From positions 12,402 through 19,989 of the forward strand of contig PLMF01000408.1 of assembly GCA_003142355.1 (NCBI GenBank): 7,588 bases of DNA, in the 5' to 3' direction. Each line of letters begins with the position of its first letter. Positions within the stretch are counted from its first letter, which is position 1. The DNA comes from Bryobacterales bacterium. Lineage in GTDB: Bacteria > Acidobacteriota > Terriglobia > Bryobacterales > Bryobacteraceae. A program made the translations under genes and the position numbers. The notes beneath the pieces were generated by a model. The model saw nothing but the letters and a program-made list of their open reading frames with translations, was not told where the DNA came from and ran no database searches. Shown here piece after piece: positions 7,401-7,588 of the stretch.

Positions 7401-7588
7401 AGAAGTCCGGTTGGCTGGCGGTGTTTCCGACCTCTGGGACAGGACCGGGGACCGTGTACCTGGTGGCCGCGGCCCCGGGCCTGGCGAATGAGGCCCACAC
7501 CACCACGCTGGTCTTTCAATCCGCGAACACCACGCCGCAGTTTGTTAGCGTTCCGGTCACGTTCACGATTGGCCCCAGTATCGGCGGC
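4484..7588 (+). CDS. Second secreted sedolisin (S53) peptidase, tandem paralogue, C-terminus beyond window
   Basis: The frame from ATG 4484 stays open for 1035 codons to the last base, with no stop, so the gene is cut by the window, not broken. It parallels the upstream gene: signal peptide ending ALVA|Q (1-19), pro-kumamolisin-type propeptide (~60-190), and catalytic domain (~209-593) with E281 and D285, oxyanion D360 (STGDSGA), nucleophile S497 (GGTSISTP) and calcium-site candidates D545 and D576. Beyond this it differs: a bacterial Ig-like domain of the Big_3_5 type (601-699, starting TTTTVTANPAS and containing GTSLGTANL), a beta module (705-811), a related Cys-containing module (818-926) and a BACON-like domain (933-1029). 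By analogy a TIGR03437-like domain should follow, giving about 1,250 residues. One deviation is GAVAQKA where the upstream copy has GAVAPNA, the usual form after the Glu/Asp motif. It is probably an active exported peptidase with its own promoter; its substrate is unknown. Confidence 0.92.
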   Translation, partial: MHSARIIRLLFLVPCALVAQPDRITAPIDGRRAVVLKGNVHPMAQPRFDQGPAEPGFRVGYVTLMLKKTDVQQAALEQLLQQQQDPASPNYHDWLTPEQYAERSGLSQNDMDKISAWLQSEGFTVEYVARGRNWLSFSGTAGQVLAAFHTEIHRYRVDGESHFAAAADPWVPASLAPIVAGFLGLDDFYPKAPRHALPANTNGTGAHTLVPDDLATIYDITKLYQAGFDGTGQKILVVGQSAIDFADIQGFRTRYHLPAVSLQIIRNPTSSDPGIAGSLVEADIDLEWAGAVAQKATLIYVYGTAADGAALYAIDNNLAPVISESFGNCEAQSAAYKDSFRSEAQKANTQGITWLASTGDSGAADCESGGASSATHGLAVNFPASIPEVTAVGGTEFNEGSGTYWNTGNGPNGGSARSYIPEMAWNDTAVSVAAGQGLAATGGGASSFYPKPAWQTGFGVPNDGARDLPDISLDGANDHDPYNVLTGGKLVQLGGTSISTPVFAGMVALLNHYLGANKVQSKPGAGNINPTLYHLAQSAPNAFHDISVGDNIVPCGQGTPNCTGGQLGYRAAAGYDLATGLGSVDAYNLVTQWNSIPAIGTTTTVTANPASISARGSTVLTATVKAASGSISPVGSVAFTAGGTSLGTANLAGSAGTATASLTVNASQLNTGDNTIAASYGASNGFMASSGSVTVSVSVPTVPSYVVSSVTPNPVFQQAPDSNGYTFLFTVRLSEIAGTAATLTGFTIAGTDKSSYIPSWFGSASIPANGTISALLGAQPSAVPFNLVLGFSGTDASGAEWTEQLTVPFLGQPSSASMALSSLPATVALIPDTTHCSSPTPYYQQLDLEEQNGYEVQLTRFLAGGNDLTSQIQQWFGSSRLAPFGSLAANFCWSIPNPETLSYEVDGTDTAGNTIIATLSVPFQSPASSPGALTVSKSSVTMSASATESAAATVNVNVPSGQPWTASVFPANQKSGWLAVFPTSGTGPGTVYLVAAAPGLANEAHTTTLVFQSANTTPQFVSVPVTFTIGPSIGG
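6293..6928 (+). other. 212-codon in-frame module segment present only in the second sedolisin
   Basis: Aligning the two genes without gaps from the end of the catalytic domain (WNS...TTT) puts the junction exactly after the TTT triplet. The second gene then has residues 604-815 that the first lacks, and homology resumes at ASM. The segment holds most of an Ig-like domain (601-699) and a module (705-811) that resembles the one following it. Its length of 636 bases keeps the reading frame. Confidence 0.8.

Larger units (their letters stand above)
4452..7588 (+). repeat. Tandem duplication, unit 2 (cut by the window end)
   Basis: This is the second unit of the head-to-tail duplication, homologous to 1285-4409 from the promoter block through the BACON-like module. 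It is longer than unit 1 because of a 636-base in-frame segment (about 6293-6928) and a 39-base segment (about 7059-7100) that are missing from unit 1. The region matching the last ~220 codons of unit 1 lies beyond the window. Confidence 0.85.

Noticed and set aside
4484..7588. Possible pseudogene status of the second sedolisin, since no stop codon is found
   Set aside because: The frame is continuous, all catalytic residues are present, and the end falls inside the region homologous to the first gene about 220 codons before its stop, so truncation by the window is sufficient explanation.

Overview
The window most likely comes from an Acidobacteriota genome of the Solibacter/Bryobacter type (Bryobacterales). 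DNA and codons are GC-rich. The strongest pointer is the last ~220 residues of the gene at 1317-4409, which look like the 'Solibacter C-terminal' domain (TIGR03437) that is repeated across secreted proteins of that group. This is inferred from motif recognition, not from a database search.

Layout, all on the + strand. (1) 1-264: the C-terminal end of a pyruvate:ferredoxin/flavodoxin oxidoreductase (nifJ-type), cut by the window start. (2) 261-1277: a dihydroorotate-dehydrogenase-like flavoprotein that overlaps the first gene by 4 bases (ATGA) and so is probably translationally coupled. It keeps the FMN-barrel motifs but lacks the Cys/Ser base of true dihydroorotate dehydrogenases. (3) 1317-4409: a complete secreted sedolisin (S53) serine-carboxyl peptidase: signal peptide, pro-kumamolisin-type propeptide, catalytic domain with intact Glu/Asp/Asp/Ser, then three beta-sandwich-type modules ending in the TIGR03437-like domain. 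(4) 4484-7588: a second full-frame sedolisin, the tandem paralogue of the first. It is open to the last base and therefore truncated by the window end.

Genes 3 and 4 form a head-to-tail duplication with a period of 3167 bp at the start codons. The duplication begins just after the stop codon of gene 2 and includes a nearly unchanged 32-bp upstream block. That block carries a TATGAT hexamer placed so that transcription would start at or within a few bases of the ATG, suggesting leaderless mRNAs. The copies have since diverged in their accessory modules. The second carries a 212-codon in-frame segment (a bacterial Ig-like domain plus an extra divergent copy of the next module) that the first lacks, and the first lacks a further 13 codons.

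Functionally the window joins two unrelated parts: the end of a central-metabolism operon (pyruvate oxidation and a flavoprotein of unknown role), and a pair of exported acid-type endopeptidases probably used to degrade extracellular protein. I see no RNA genes, CRISPR arrays, insertion sequences or convincing intrinsic terminators. I found no clearly new system. The most noteworthy signals are the duplicated promoter/start block and the module shuffling between the two peptidases.
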